Positions 38,396 to 48,250 of a stretch of DNA of 64,000 nt are shown in pieces; the first letter of the stretch is position 1; each line of letters starts with the position of its first letter. The position numbers were made by a program, and so were the translations under genes. The stretch is from Propionimicrobium sp. PCR01-08-3 (GTDB taxonomy: Bacteria > Actinomycetota > Actinomycetes > Propionibacteriales > Propionibacteriaceae): NCBI RefSeq assembly GCF_030286045.1, contig NZ_CP127390.1, forward strand, positions 496,001-560,000, read 5' to 3'. The notes beneath the pieces were generated by a model that did no database searches, was not told the origin of the DNA, and saw only the letters and a program-made list of their open reading frames with translations.

Positions 38396-39784
38396 GTGGA
38401 TCTATTCGAGTATCAGGCCCGGGATCTATTCGAATCCCAGGGCGTCCCGGTTCCACGGGGCATCGTCGCCAGCACCCCGGAAGAGGCCGAGCAGGCAGCC
38501 GCCCGGCTCGGCACGCCCGTCACCGTGGTGAAAGCCCAGGTGAAGACCGGCGGCAGAGGCAAGGCCGGCGGAGTCAAGGTCGTCCGTTCGCCAGAAGAAG
38601 CCGCGCGAGCTGCCGAGCAGATCCTCGGCATGGACATCAAGGGCCACACGGTGCACAAGGTGATGGTGGCCGAAGGCATCGACATCGCTGAGGAGTATTA
38701 CTTCTCCTTGTTGGTCGACCGTGCAGAACGCCGCTGGCTGGCGATGTGCAGCACGCAGGGCGGCATGGATATCGAGACCTTGGCCGTGGAACATCCCGAC
38801 GCTCTCGCCAGGGTGGCCGTCGATCCCAGAGCCGGGATCGACCAGGCCAAAGCCGAAGAGATCGTGGATGCCGCCGGATTCGCCGACCAGGACAAAGAGA
38901 AGGTGGCCGAGATCCTGGTCAAGCTCGGCGCAGCCTTCGTGGCCGAGGATGCCTCACTGGTCGAGGTGAATCCGCTGGTCAAGACGGGTTCCGGAGACAT
39001 TCTCGCGGCAGACGCCAAGGTCAGCCTGGACGATAACGCGAGCTTCAGGCACCCGGGCCATGCAGACCTGGCCGACCACTCGGCGACCGACCCGCTCGAG
39101 TCCGAAGCATCCAAACGCGGTCTCAACTATGTGAAGCTCGACGGCAGCGTCGGCATCATCGGTAACGGCGCCGGCTTGGTGATGAGCACGCTCGACGTGG
39201 TCGCCTACGCCGGGGCCGATCTGCCCGGCACTCCGAAACCGGCGAACTTCCTCGACATCGGCGGCGGGGCTTCTGCACAGGTGATGGCCGACGGTCTTTC
39301 CATCATCTTGTCGGACGACCAGGTGCGGTCGGTGTTCGTGAACATCTTCGGCGGCATCACCGCGTGCGACGAGGTCGCCAGCGGTATCAAGCAGGCGCTC
39401 ACCCAGTTGGGCGATCGGGCCACTCGTCCGCTGGTGGTGCGGCTGGACGGCAACAACGTCGACGAGGGACGCGCGATCTTGGCCGAATATGCGCACCCGA
39501 GCGTCCGGCTCGCCGAGACGATGGACGACGGCGCCCGGATCGCAGCCGAACTCGCGTCCGAACCGGGCGAGGCCGCGACGGAAGGAGAACCGCAGGCGGC
39601 CAGGCGAGGCACGGAATCCGAAGAGACCGACGAACCGGAAGACGCGCAACGGGCTTTGGACCCCGACGAGGCAGAACCCGACGAGGTGGAGGCTGCCGAA
39701 CCGGCCGAACCACCGACCGGAGAGGTACCGGGCGAACCCGTGACCGAGTCCGGGCAGGCCGACGACGACCAGAAGGAGGCCTGA
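38396..39784 (+). CDS. sucC: Succinyl-CoA synthetase beta subunit with acidic C-terminal extension
   Basis: This 462-residue subunit binds ADP and succinate in the TCA step that yields ATP and succinate. The ATP-grasp part starts [19 protein letters not shown] and has [16 protein letters not shown]; the ligase part has [12 protein letters not shown] and [13 protein letters not shown]. The core ends near residue 385. The remaining 75 residues are an almost pure Glu/Asp/Ala/Pro tail, absent from ordinary SucC (about 390 residues). GTG 38396 lies 6 nt after TAGGCT (38384-38389), a leaderless start. sucD follows 1 nt after the stop. Confidence 0.95.
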   Translation: MDLFEYQARDLFESQGVPVPRGIVASTPEEAEQAAARLGTPVTVVKAQVKTGGRGKAGGVKVVRSPEEAARAAEQILGMDIKGHTVHKVMVAEGIDIAEEYYFSLLVDRAERRWLAMCSTQGGMDIETLAVEHPDALARVAVDPRAGIDQAKAEEIVDAAGFADQDKEKVAEILVKLGAAFVAEDASLVEVNPLVKTGSGDILAADAKVSLDDNASFRHPGHADLADHSATDPLESEASKRGLNYVKLDGSVGIIGNGAGLVMSTLDVVAYAGADLPGTPKPANFLDIGGGASAQVMADGLSIILSDDQVRSVFVNIFGGITACDEVASGIKQALTQLGDRATRPLVVRLDGNNVDEGRAILAEYAHPSVRLAETMDDGARIAAELASEPGEAATEGEPQAARRGTESEETDEPEDAQRALDPDEAEPDEVEAAEPAEPPTGEVPGEPVTESGQADDDQKEA

Positions 39785-39785
39785 G

Positions 39786-40664
39786 ATGGCGATCTGGCTC
39801 GGATCTGATTCGAAGATCATCGTGCAGGGCATGACCGGCTCGGAGGGCCGCAAGCACACCCAGCGGATGCTCGACAGCGGCTCGCAGGTCGTCGGCGGGG
39901 TGACCCCCGGCAAGGGTGGGCAGAGCGCCGGTTTCGAGGGCGTCGACCTGCCGGTCTTCGGCAGCGTCACCGAAGCCAAAGAGGCGACCGGGGCGAACAC
40001 CTCGGTTGTCTTCGTGCCGCCGAAATTCACCGGCGCTGCGGTCAGTGAGGCGATCGACGCCGACCTTGATCTCGTGGTGTGTATCACCGAAGGTGTGCCG
40101 GTCGCCGACTCGGCCAGGTTCGTGAATCAGGCGATCGACGCCGGCGTGCGGCTGATCGGCCCGAACTGCCCGGGCATTATCTCGCCCGGTGAATCGAATG
40201 CCGGCATCATTCCTGCGTCGATCACCGGCCCCGGCCCGATCGGGCTGGTGTCGAAGTCGGGCACCCTGACCTACCAGATGATGTATGAACTGGGTGATAT
40301 CGGCTTCTCGACGGCTATCGGTATCGGTGGCGACCCGATCGTCGGCACCACGCATATCGATGCGCTGGAGGCATTCGAGGCGGACGATCAGACCGAGGCC
40401 ATCGTGCTGATCGGAGAGATCGGTGGTGACGCCGAGGAGCGTGCGGCCGCCTACATCGCCGAGCACATCAGCAAACCGGTGGTCGCCTATGTGGCAGGGT
40501 TCACCGCGCCCGAGGGCCGGACGATGGGCCATGCCGGCGCCATCGTTTCTGGTTCGTCCGGCACTGCTCAGGCGAAGAAGGAAGCGTTGGAGGCCGTGGG
40601 TGTCACCGTGGGGCGCACTCCCAGCGAGACGGCGGCGTTGATGCGCGAGATTCTTCACGGTTGA
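39786..40664 (+). CDS. sucD: Succinyl-CoA synthetase alpha subunit
   Basis: This 292-residue subunit binds CoA and carries the phosphohistidine. It has the CoA-binding [13 protein letters not shown] (Q-G-x-T-G), the [10 protein letters not shown] motif, and [17 protein letters not shown] with the catalytic His. Length is normal, without the extension seen in SucC. ATG 39786 follows sucC directly, so the two subunits are co-translated. Confidence 0.97.
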   Translation: MAIWLGSDSKIIVQGMTGSEGRKHTQRMLDSGSQVVGGVTPGKGGQSAGFEGVDLPVFGSVTEAKEATGANTSVVFVPPKFTGAAVSEAIDADLDLVVCITEGVPVADSARFVNQAIDAGVRLIGPNCPGIISPGESNAGIIPASITGPGPIGLVSKSGTLTYQMMYELGDIGFSTAIGIGGDPIVGTTHIDALEAFEADDQTEAIVLIGEIGGDAEERAAAYIAEHISKPVVAYVAGFTAPEGRTMGHAGAIVSGSSGTAQAKKEALEAVGVTVGRTPSETAALMREILHG

Positions 40665-41980
40665 TGAAGTTCGGCAGATGGCGTCATAACGAGCCGAGCA
40701 CCCGCGTCCGGCAGTTGGAGGCGGTGGCCGAAGAGGCGGAACCATGGCGCGTGCCCTGGCCGGTGGCCAGTGCTCTTGCTGCCGTGGTGACGGCCGTGGC
40801 CGGGTGGATCCTGGTCACCGGATTCTGCGTGCTCGGCTGGATCTCGGTGCCTCAGCTCAAGGCCTCGGCGGTGCTGACGTTCAGTACCCAGGGCTGGCTG
40901 CTGGCGCACGGAGTTTCGCTGCCGCTCGCCGGCGCACAGCTTTCGATCATGCCGCTCGGATTGACCGCGATCATCGTGATCATCGGGTTGGGGGCCTGTC
41001 AACAAGCGAGCGTGCACTCCCGGCTGTCCGAGGCGGCCGGTTCCGGCAAACAACTGCTGCAGTTCAGCGGCGTGTTCGCACTCAGTTACGTCGTGATCTT
41101 GGCCATCGGACGCCAGGTCTCCGCGTCCGGCAGTACCGCCTCGAGCCTGCTGGGCGCGATCATCTTCGCAGTCGCGCTTCCGGTCGTCGGTTTTGCGCGC
41201 GCGCTGTCGTGGCGTCCACCCAAGTGGCAGCGCATCTTCCAGGCTGTGGCGATGTCGCTGACAGCAGGCGTCCTGGTGATGATCGTGGCCGGAGCGGCAG
41301 CGGTCGCTGCGACCCTCATCCACGGACGCGCGCAGGTCATGATGATTCATGAGTCGCTGCTGCCCGGGAATCTGGGCGCGGTGATGCTGCTTGCCGGCCA
41401 GCTGGCCTGGCTGCCGAATCTGGTGTTGTGGGGCGGCTCCTGGGCAGCGGGAGCCGGCATCCAGCTGGGCGTCGACACCGTCGTTTCTCCGGCCCAGACC
41501 ACACTCGGCATGCTGCCATCGATCCCCGTACTCGGCGCGGTTCCTCCGGTGGGGGCCATGCCGCACAGCTGTCTGCTCTGGCTGACCAGCGGCGTGCTGG
41601 CGGGTGTGCTGGCGGCGGTGGTGCTCGTCCGCCAGCTGCAAACCGATGCCCGGGCGCAGGGCAAGCAACTCGGAATCGATGTCACAGCGATGGCCGGAGC
41701 GCTGGCCGGGGTTGCGTGTGGTTTGGTCTTCACGCTGCTGCAGGTACCTGCCGGAGGCGATCTGGGCGCGGTGCGCCTGACTTCACTCGGAGCGAGAATG
41801 ACCGTCCTGCTGGTGATGGCCCCGGCGACCATGGGTCTGGCCGGGATGGCGACCGGTGCGGTGCTGGGCTGGCGCGATGGAAGTGGCACGTGGCGATCTG
41901 TCGATGCCGAAAGCACCATTGACACCGCGCCCGTGACCGATGGCGAAGAAGAACTGCCGACCACTGTCGTCAGACCCTGA
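40664..41980 (+). CDS. perM: Polytopic membrane protein PerM-like (DUF6350)
   Basis: This 438-residue integral membrane protein has about ten hydrophobic segments. In mycobacteria the gene between sucD and purN encodes PerM, a divisome-associated protein needed for persistence; order and topology match, and the motif NLVLWGGSWAAGAGIQLG is typical of DUF6350. A direct role in division here is inferred from that relation. ATG 40664 overlaps the sucD stop by one base. The C-terminal 40 residues are acidic and cytoplasmic. Confidence 0.8.
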   Translation: MKFGRWRHNEPSTRVRQLEAVAEEAEPWRVPWPVASALAAVVTAVAGWILVTGFCVLGWISVPQLKASAVLTFSTQGWLLAHGVSLPLAGAQLSIMPLGLTAIIVIIGLGACQQASVHSRLSEAAGSGKQLLQFSGVFALSYVVILAIGRQVSASGSTASSLLGAIIFAVALPVVGFARALSWRPPKWQRIFQAVAMSLTAGVLVMIVAGAAAVAATLIHGRAQVMMIHESLLPGNLGAVMLLAGQLAWLPNLVLWGGSWAAGAGIQLGVDTVVSPAQTTLGMLPSIPVLGAVPPVGAMPHSCLLWLTSGVLAGVLAAVVLVRQLQTDARAQGKQLGIDVTAMAGALAGVACGLVFTLLQVPAGGDLGAVRLTSLGARMTVLLVMAPATMGLAGMATGAVLGWRDGSGTWRSVDAESTIDTAPVTDGEEELPTTVVRP

Positions 41981-42034
41981 TCAGGGTGGAAGATCGGTCG
42001 ATCGGGGCGCACGAGGACGGGTAGGCTTCGGAAA

Positions 42035-42607
42035 GTGACATCTCGAGTTGTCGTTTTGTTATCCGGATCGGGAACCCTCTTGCAAGCGTTGTTGGACGCT
42101 GCCGCCGAGCCCGGTGCACCGTTCGAGATCGTCGCCGTCGGCTCGGAACGCTCCGATGCCTACGGGCTCACCAGAGCCTTGGAGGCAGGCGTGGCCACCT
42201 TCGTGTTGCCGATGATGGCCGACCGCGACGAATGGGATGGCAAGCTCGCCGAGACCGTCGCGAATTACCGGCCCGATCTGGTGGTCAGTGCCGGGTTCAT
42301 GAAATTGGTCGGGCCTGCTTTCTTGGAGAAGTTCGGTGGCCGGTTCATCAACTCGCATCCGGCCCTGTTGCCCAGCTTTCCGGGCACGCATGCCGTCAGG
42401 GACGCGCTTGCCGCAGGCGTGAAAACCACCGGGGCAACGGTTTTCATGGTTGATGAAGGCGTCGACACCGGACGAATCCTCGTCCAGCAAGAAGTCGACG
42501 TGCTACCCGGAGACGACGAAGTGACTTTGCATGAACGTATCAAGGTGGTCGAGCGGACGATGCTCGTCGGGCAAGTGAGCGAACTGGTGAAGGAGAAGCA
42601 TGACTGA
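42035..42607 (+). CDS. purN: Phosphoribosylglycinamide formyltransferase 1
   Basis: This 190-residue enzyme transfers formyl from 10-formyl-THF to GAR in purine synthesis. It contains [12 protein letters not shown] (GAR phosphate loop), [13 protein letters not shown] with the catalytic Asn and His, and [11 protein letters not shown] with the catalytic Asp. GTG 42035 lies 7 nt after TAGGCT (42022-42027), a leaderless start. It overlaps purH by 8 nt, so both steps of formyl transfer are coupled. Confidence 0.96.
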   Translation: MTSRVVVLLSGSGTLLQALLDAAAEPGAPFEIVAVGSERSDAYGLTRALEAGVATFVLPMMADRDEWDGKLAETVANYRPDLVVSAGFMKLVGPAFLEKFGGRFINSHPALLPSFPGTHAVRDALAAGVKTTGATVFMVDEGVDTGRILVQQEVDVLPGDDEVTLHERIKVVERTMLVGQVSELVKEKHD

Positions 42608-44159
42608 GCTGCAACCGATCCGAAGGGCCCTGGTTTCGGTCTATGACAAGACGGGGCTGGTCGAGTTGGGCAAGCAACTCGTTGCCGCAGGGGTCGAGAT
42701 CGTCTCGACCGGCTCGACCGCAGGCAAGCTACGGGACGCCGGAGTGCTGGTGACCGGGGTCGAAGAGCTGACCGGATTTCCCGAATGCCTGGACGGCCGC
42801 GTCAAGACGCTGCATCCGAAGGTGCACGCCGGCCTGTTGGCCGACCGCCGGTTGGAATCGCATCGCCAGCAGCTCGACGAGCTGGGCATCGAGCCCTTCG
42901 ACTTGGTAGTCGTGAATCTTTATCCGTTCACCCAGACCGTGGCCTCGGGTGCGACCCCGGACGAGTGTGTCGAGCAGATCGACATCGGTGGGCCCTCCAT
43001 GGTACGGGCCGCCGCGAAGAATCATCCGAGCGTGGCGGTCATCACCTCGCCCGAGCAGTATGGATTCGTTGCCGACGCGCTGGCCGCCGGCGGCACGACC
43101 CTGGACGCCCGGCAGCAGCTCGCCGCCAAGGCATTCGCGCACACCGCCGCCTACGACATTGCGGTGGCGACCTGGATGGGTTCGGTGCTCACCGACACCT
43201 CCGATGATGACGGCTTCCCGGCCTGGGCCGGTGCCAGTTGGACGAAGGTCGGAGGGCTACGCTACGGCGAGAACTCCCACCAGCCGGCGGCCTTGTACGC
43301 CGGCCAGGACGGCTCGGTGGGGATCACCCAGGCCACCCAGCTGCACGGCAAGGCGATGAGCTATAACAACTTCACCGACGGCGACGCCGCTTACCGCGCC
43401 GCCTACGACTTCGACGAGCCGGCGGTGGCGGTCATCAAACACGCCAACCCGTGCGGTATCGCTGTCGGCGCCGATATCGCCGAAGCGCACCGCAAGGCGC
43501 ATGCCTGTGATCCGGTTTCGGCCTTCGGCGGAGTGATCGCGACCAATCGTCCGGTTTCTGTGGAGATGGCCAACCAGGTGGCCGACATCTTTACCGAGGT
43601 CATCATCGCCCCGAGCTACGACGAGGGCGCGGTCGAGATCCTGGAGGGCAAGAAGAACATCCGGATCCTGGTCGCCGAGCCCTATCGTCCCATCGATCCG
43701 AGGATCACCCAGATCTCGGGAGGGGCGCTGCTGCAACGCGCCGACAAGATCGACGCCGAGGGCGATGATCCGGCGAACTGGCAGTTGGTCAGCGGAGATG
43801 CCGCGGACGAGCAGACCCTTGCCGATCTCGAGTTCGCCTGGCGCGCCTGCCGTTCGGTCAAGTCGAACGCGATTCTGCTGGCTTCGGGTGGGGCTTCGGT
43901 GGGCGTCGGGATGGGCCAGGTGAACCGGGTGGATTCCTGCAAGCTGGCGGTCGAGCGGGCGGGGGATCGAGCCGCGGGTTCGGTGGCGGCCTCCGATGCA
44001 TTCTTCCCGTTCAGCGACGGTCCGCAGATCCTGCTGGACGCAGGCGTCCGTGCGATCGTGCAGCCCGGCGGGTCGATCCGCGATGAGCAGACAATCGAGG
44101 CATGCCAGGCCGCCGGAGTCACCATGTACTTCACCGGGACGCGGCACTTCTTCCACTGA
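42600..44159 (+). CDS. purH: Bifunctional AICAR transformylase / IMP cyclohydrolase
   Basis: This 519-residue enzyme carries out the last two steps to IMP. The N-terminal cyclohydrolase (to about 200) begins [18 protein letters not shown] and has STGSTAGKL; the transformylase domain has [11 protein letters not shown], with the Lys-His pair, and ends RHFFH, the standard C-terminus. ATG 42600 lies inside the end of purN. Confidence 0.97.
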   Translation: MTELQPIRRALVSVYDKTGLVELGKQLVAAGVEIVSTGSTAGKLRDAGVLVTGVEELTGFPECLDGRVKTLHPKVHAGLLADRRLESHRQQLDELGIEPFDLVVVNLYPFTQTVASGATPDECVEQIDIGGPSMVRAAAKNHPSVAVITSPEQYGFVADALAAGGTTLDARQQLAAKAFAHTAAYDIAVATWMGSVLTDTSDDDGFPAWAGASWTKVGGLRYGENSHQPAALYAGQDGSVGITQATQLHGKAMSYNNFTDGDAAYRAAYDFDEPAVAVIKHANPCGIAVGADIAEAHRKAHACDPVSAFGGVIATNRPVSVEMANQVADIFTEVIIAPSYDEGAVEILEGKKNIRILVAEPYRPIDPRITQISGGALLQRADKIDAEGDDPANWQLVSGDAADEQTLADLEFAWRACRSVKSNAILLASGGASVGVGMGQVNRVDSCKLAVERAGDRAAGSVAASDAFFPFSDGPQILLDAGVRAIVQPGGSIRDEQTIEACQAAGVTMYFTGTRHFFH

Positions 44160-44349
44160 GCGAGTTTTGACCGAAGCCACGATTGAGAGCACATGTCGGA
44201 TGAGCTCCGGCGAATGTGGTTGCCGTCGTTCGCCGAAAAGGAAAAGATAGGCTCACTTCCCGGCAACTACATCCACCTCCGCCGGATGAGAACAGACGCT
44301 CACGACTTCGGTAACTGCGCAGACGGCTTGATACTTTGAGGAGCAAGAG

Positions 44350-45198
44350 ATGACTGCAGGACGCATCGACGGCAAACAGGTGGCCGCCGACATCAAGGTG
44401 GAGCTGGCCGGCAGGGTGGCGGCACTCAACCAGCGCGGTATCGCGCCAGGGCTCGGCACGCTGCTGGTCGGGGATGATCCCGGCAGCCAGATCTATGTGG
44501 CGGGCAAGCACCGGGACTGCGCCCAGGTGGGCTTGGAGTCGATCCGCGTCGATCTGCCGTCCGATGCGTCCGAAGCTCAGGTCGGTGAGGCCATCGCATC
44601 ATTGAACGAGGACCCGAAATGCACCGGGTACATCGTCCAGTTGCCGTTGCCCGGCCACCTCGACGACAACTGGGCGCTGGAGCAGATCGACCCGAAAAAG
44701 GATGCTGACGGTCTGGCCCCGGTCAGCCTGGGCAAGCTGATGCTCGGTCAGAGCGCGCCGATCGCCTGCACCCCTCGCGGCATCGTCGAGCTGCTGCGCC
44801 GCTACGAGGTGCCGATCGCCGGAGCCGAGGTCTGCATCATCGGACGCGGCACCACGGTGGGGCGTCCGCTGGGCGTGCTGCTCAACCGGAAATCACTGAA
44901 TGCGACCGTGACCCTGTGCCATACCGGCACCCGCGACCTGGTCGAGCATGTGAGGCGGGCGGACATCGTGGTGGCGGCCGTCGGCAGAGCCCAGATGATC
45001 ACGGCCGACATGATCAAGCCGGGCGCGGTGTGCATCGATGTAGGCGTGACCAGGGTGGACGGCAAGCCGGTCGGCGATCTCGCGCCCGATGTCTGGGACG
45101 TTGCCTCGTTGGTGACCCCGAACCCGGGCGGCGTGGGCCCGATGACCCGGGCGATGCTGCTGAACAATGTGGTCGATATGGCCGAGGGAACACTCTGA
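44350..45198 (+). CDS. folD: Methylenetetrahydrofolate dehydrogenase / cyclohydrolase
   Basis: This 282-residue enzyme makes 10-formyl-THF, the cofactor used by PurN and PurH upstream. Tyr49 and Lys53 in [12 protein letters not shown] are catalytic; QLPLPGH, and [11 protein letters not shown] for NADP binding, are standard. GAGGAGCAAGAG precedes the ATG. A 190-nt gap with TAGGCT at 44249 separates it from purH, so it probably has its own promoter with a leader of about 90 nt. Confidence 0.97.
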   Translation: MTAGRIDGKQVAADIKVELAGRVAALNQRGIAPGLGTLLVGDDPGSQIYVAGKHRDCAQVGLESIRVDLPSDASEAQVGEAIASLNEDPKCTGYIVQLPLPGHLDDNWALEQIDPKKDADGLAPVSLGKLMLGQSAPIACTPRGIVELLRRYEVPIAGAEVCIIGRGTTVGRPLGVLLNRKSLNATVTLCHTGTRDLVEHVRRADIVVAAVGRAQMITADMIKPGAVCIDVGVTRVDGKPVGDLAPDVWDVASLVTPNPGGVGPMTRAMLLNNVVDMAEGTL

Positions 45199-45318
45199 GG
45201 CAGCGCGGCGGACTGAGGTGCCGAGCGGTTACCCGCGTAACGTCTCGATCTGGTGATTCACGATGACGGTGGCCATCGGGTAGCCTCCATCGAAGAGACG
45301 GTGGAGGTCAGACAAACA

Positions 45319-45717
45319 ATGAACGATCGGAGTACCGCGCCCGGCGAGGACGACCTCGCCCAAGACTTGAGCGGGCAGCCGGCGGATGCGTCCGGTCCGG
45401 CGACCATCGTGGCCGCTCCGGAGGAGGCTCTCGCCCGTGGCCGAAGGTCCGAGGTGTTGAGTCCTTGGCCGCTGCTTGCGGTACTTGCCGTCTTCGCGAT
45501 TGGGATCCTGCTTGTTGTCAATTGGCATTGGCGGCGCGGATCGGTGCTGATCGGCGGCGCGGTCGTGTTGGCGGGCGGACTCCGACTGATCCTGCCACCA
45601 AAATGGGTCGGCTTGCTGAAGGTACGTAACAAGGCCTTCGATGTCGCGCTGATGGCGGGTCTCGGTGTCGCCATCATGGTGCTCGGCATGGCCGTGCCCG
45701 GGGTTTACGTGCCATGA
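45319..45717 (+). CDS. DUF3017-domain membrane protein
   Basis: This 132-residue protein has a polar acidic N-terminus of 45 residues and three hydrophobic segments (about 48-66, 72-90 and 105-127). The pattern and its place after folD match the actinobacterial DUF3017 family, whose function is unknown. ATG 45319 is preceded by GGTGGAGG at a spacing of 10-11 nt; GTG 45301 is an alternative. Its stop overlaps the next ATG. Confidence 0.75.
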   Translation: MNDRSTAPGEDDLAQDLSGQPADASGPATIVAAPEEALARGRRSEVLSPWPLLAVLAVFAIGILLVVNWHWRRGSVLIGGAVVLAGGLRLILPPKWVGLLKVRNKAFDVALMAGLGVAIMVLGMAVPGVYVP

Positions 45718-47072
45718 CTATGAATCAGGCGTTCGGCGACTCAGCCCGCAGAATCTCCAGACGAACAGCATTGGGACTGGGGGCCCTCGGCCTTGGTGCG
45801 CTGGGGGCCGGAGCTCTTGCCGGCTGTTCTTCCCCCGCACCGACGCCCACATCCGGTTCTTCGCCGAGCATGACCCCTACGCCGAGCATGACCCCTACGC
45901 CGAGTAACGCAGCCAGCGAGTTCGTTTTCGCCTCGTGGCTGCTGAGCGACGATGCGTCGAGTGCGGCATTGCAGGAGGCCATCGACCGCTATGCCGAGAC
46001 GAGCGGTGCGACGATCACCACCGCGACCTACTCTTACGATGAATATCGTGACCGGCTGCTGGAGCAGGTCACCGGAGACGAGTTCAGCGGGGCGCTCCAC
46101 ATCGATAGCGCCTGGCTCCCCGATTTCGCAGCGACCGGCAGGCTGGCCGAGGTCGGATCCTTGGCCAGAGGAGCAGGATTCACCGACCGCGCGTTGCTGA
46201 TCGGTGAATCGTCCGGGAACCAGCTGGGGCTGCCACTGACCAATGCCGCGATCGGTTTGATCGCGAACCAGGATTTATTGGACGCTGCCGAGATCGTCAC
46301 GATGCCGACCACCCTCGACGCATTCGATGAGGCGCTTCGAGCACTCAAGGATTCGTCGGCTGACGTGGTTCCCTATGCCGGCCTCACCGAGCAATCTCGG
46401 CTGCATGAGATGCTGGTCTGGATGCAGACCTTCGGGTCGCCGATCATTGACGGCGGCACGTACGTGATCGGCGACGACGCGTCGGTTCAGGCGATGATCT
46501 GGTACAAGAGCCTCCTGGACGACGGGCTGATCGTCCCCGACATGGGTCGAGATGCCGCACGTTCGCTTTTCGCTCAGGGGAAAGTGGGCTTCTACGACGA
46601 TGTGCCCGCCGCACGCGATGCTGTGTTGGAGGCCGATCCCGACGGTGAGCTGAGCGAGGCGATGATGCCGGTGCCGCGCCCGGTGCTCAAGGCGGATGAC
46701 GACTCGCATGCCCTGGCGTGCGGGCAACTGATCGTCCTGGTCGATTCGGACGCGTCGTCGGCAGCCGGCGAATTTGCGAAGTGGCTCACCAGGGACGAAG
46801 AACAGACGGTCGCATTCTTCGAAGAACTCGGATTGCCGCCCAGCACGGATGCTGCGCTCAACAACGAGTCAGTGAAGCAGGATAGCTTCATCTCGGCATT
46901 CAGCGAGAAGATCACCGCCACGGCCATGCCGTCGCCGCTCGCCGGCTACGCGAAACATACTGGCATGGAGGCCGCGCTGGCCGAACAGATCGCCTCGGCT
47001 TTGCACGGCGATGCCTCGCCCTCCGATGCGATGAAAGCTGCCGGCGAGGCGATCACGAACCTGATGGTTTGA
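45714..47072 (+). CDS. Extracellular solute-binding lipoprotein (ABC family 1)
   Basis: This 452-residue protein has a twin-arginine signal (SRRTALGLGALGLGALG, Arg16-Arg17) ending in the lipobox LAGC with Cys38, then a Thr/Pro/Ser linker with a tandem repeat. The rest is a type I periplasmic-binding fold of the sugar/polyamine class (about 65-452). No permease or ATPase gene is near, so its transporter is elsewhere or it is an orphan. ATG 45714 overlaps the DUF3017 stop by 4 nt, which suggests co-transcription with folD. Confidence 0.83.
   Translation: MTMNQAFGDSARRISRRTALGLGALGLGALGAGALAGCSSPAPTPTSGSSPSMTPTPSMTPTPSNAASEFVFASWLLSDDASSAALQEAIDRYAETSGATITTATYSYDEYRDRLLEQVTGDEFSGALHIDSAWLPDFAATGRLAEVGSLARGAGFTDRALLIGESSGNQLGLPLTNAAIGLIANQDLLDAAEIVTMPTTLDAFDEALRALKDSSADVVPYAGLTEQSRLHEMLVWMQTFGSPIIDGGTYVIGDDASVQAMIWYKSLLDDGLIVPDMGRDAARSLFAQGKVGFYDDVPAARDAVLEADPDGELSEAMMPVPRPVLKADDDSHALACGQLIVLVDSDASSAAGEFAKWLTRDEEQTVAFFEELGLPPSTDAALNNESVKQDSFISAFSEKITATAMPSPLAGYAKHTGMEAALAEQIASALHGDASPSDAMKAAGEAITNLMV
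45863..45904 (+). repeat. 18-bp tandem repeat (2.3 copies) in the lipoprotein linker
   Basis: The unit GCCGAGCATGACCCCTAC is repeated exactly at 45863-45880 and 45881-45898, with six more bases after. It encodes the linker repeat PSMTPT, and its copy number may vary by slippage without breaking the frame. Confidence 0.85.
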
Positions 47073-47077
47073 AGGAA

Positions 47078-47119
47078 ATCGCGCCGGCTTCCGACCCATA
47101 GGGGGGAAACCGGCGCGAT
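47078..47119. terminator. Hairpin between the solute-binding protein gene and mdh
   Basis: ATCGCGCCGG (47078-47087) pairs with CCGGCGCGAT (47110-47119), 10 bp perfect. It lies between convergent genes. Confidence 0.6.
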
Positions 47120-47143
47120 GTGTTGCTCAGTAGCGACCGACGA

Positions 47144-48127
47144 TCAGATCAGGCCGAGATCCTTGACGGCCTTCTTCTCGTCCAGCAGCTCGTCGACCGA
47201 GGCCTGCAGCTTGGACTTGCTGAAGTCGTCGAGGTCGAGACCCTGAACGATCTCGTACTTGCCGTCCTTGACGGTGCACGGGAAGGAGCTGATGATGCCT
47301 TCGGGGACTCCGTAGGAGCCGTCGGCCGGAACAGCCATCGACACCCAGTCGCCCTCGGGCGTGCTGGACAGCCAGTCGTGCATGTGCTCGACGGTGGCAT
47401 TGGCGGCCGAGGCAGCCGAGCTTGCACCGCGCGCTGCGATGATCGCTGCGCCGCGCTTGGCGACCTTCGGGATGAACTCGCCTTCGATCCAGGCGTGATC
47501 CACCAGCGAGCTCGCCGGCTTGCCGGAGACCTGTGCATGGTAGACGTCCGGGTACTGGGTGGAGGAGTGATTGCCCCAAATGGTCATGTGCGAGACCTCG
47601 CCGACGCCCACGCCGACCTTCTTGGCGAGCATCGCCTTGCCGCGGTTGTGGTCGAGGCGGGTGAGGGCATTGAAGCGGTCGTTGGGGATGTCGGGAGCAT
47701 TGCTCATGGCGATCAACGCGTTGGTATTGGCCGGGTTTCCGGTCACCAGAATGCGAACATCGTCGGCGGCCGACTCATTGAGCGCCTTGCCCTGAGCGGT
47801 GAAGATCGCGCCGTTGGCGCTCAGCAGATCGCCGCGCTCCATGCCGGCCTTACGCGGCATCGCGCCGACAAGCATCGCGACATTCACGCCTTCGAAGACC
47901 TTCTTGGGGTCGTCGCCGATGACGATATTGGTCAGATTCGGGAAGGCGCAGTCGTCCAGCTCCATGACGACACCCTCGAGCGCCTTCAGGGCCGGGGTGA
48001 TTTCGAGGAGCCGCAACTCAATGGGGCGATCGCCCAGCAGCGATCCGCTGGCGATACGGAAAAGCAGGTTGTAACAGATCTGGCCGGCTGCACCGGTCAC
48101 AGCTACCTTGACTGGAGTCTCACTCAC
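47144..48127 (-). CDS. mdh: Malate dehydrogenase
   Basis: This 327-residue enzyme oxidises malate to oxaloacetate with NAD. The Rossmann start [21 protein letters not shown] (cut) is the actinobacterial MDH type, though it reads GQIC where GQIG or GQIA is usual. [16 protein letters not shown] holds the substrate-binding Arg residues, and [12 protein letters not shown] contains the catalytic His. GTG 48127 was chosen because AGAGGA lies 7-8 nt before it and it gives [10 protein letters not shown]. Confidence 0.96.
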   Translation of the reverse strand: MSETPVKVAVTGAAGQICYNLLFRIASGSLLGDRPIELRLLEITPALKALEGVVMELDDCAFPNLTNIVIGDDPKKVFEGVNVAMLVGAMPRKAGMERGDLLSANGAIFTAQGKALNESAADDVRILVTGNPANTNALIAMSNAPDIPNDRFNALTRLDHNRGKAMLAKKVGVGVGEVSHMTIWGNHSSTQYPDVYHAQVSGKPASSLVDHAWIEGEFIPKVAKRGAAIIAARGASSAASAANATVEHMHDWLSSTPEGDWVSMAVPADGSYGVPEGIISSFPCTVKDGKYEIVQGLDLDDFSKSKLQASVDELLDEKKAVKDLGLI

Positions 48128-48250
48128 GAGGATTCCTCTTCTCGACATTGGTTTGAGTCCGACGCTCCTAGGCTAGTGCAGTCGAACATTTCCCGGGCGT
48201 CCAGGGCCCTACTAGGCTCAAACCGAAACCGCAGAAGTGAGGAGCCGAGG

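Noticed and set aside
45199-45318. Partly paired CGTCTCGAT/ATCGAAGAGACG arms before the DUF3017 gene
   Set aside because: The stem has a bulge and a long loop, and nothing links it to a known riboswitch; it could be chance in GC-rich DNA.
47120-48250. Upstream open extension of the gadB frame through mdh
   Set aside because: It is antisense to mdh. gadB starts at ATG 48251 with a ribosome-binding site and the usual N-terminus.
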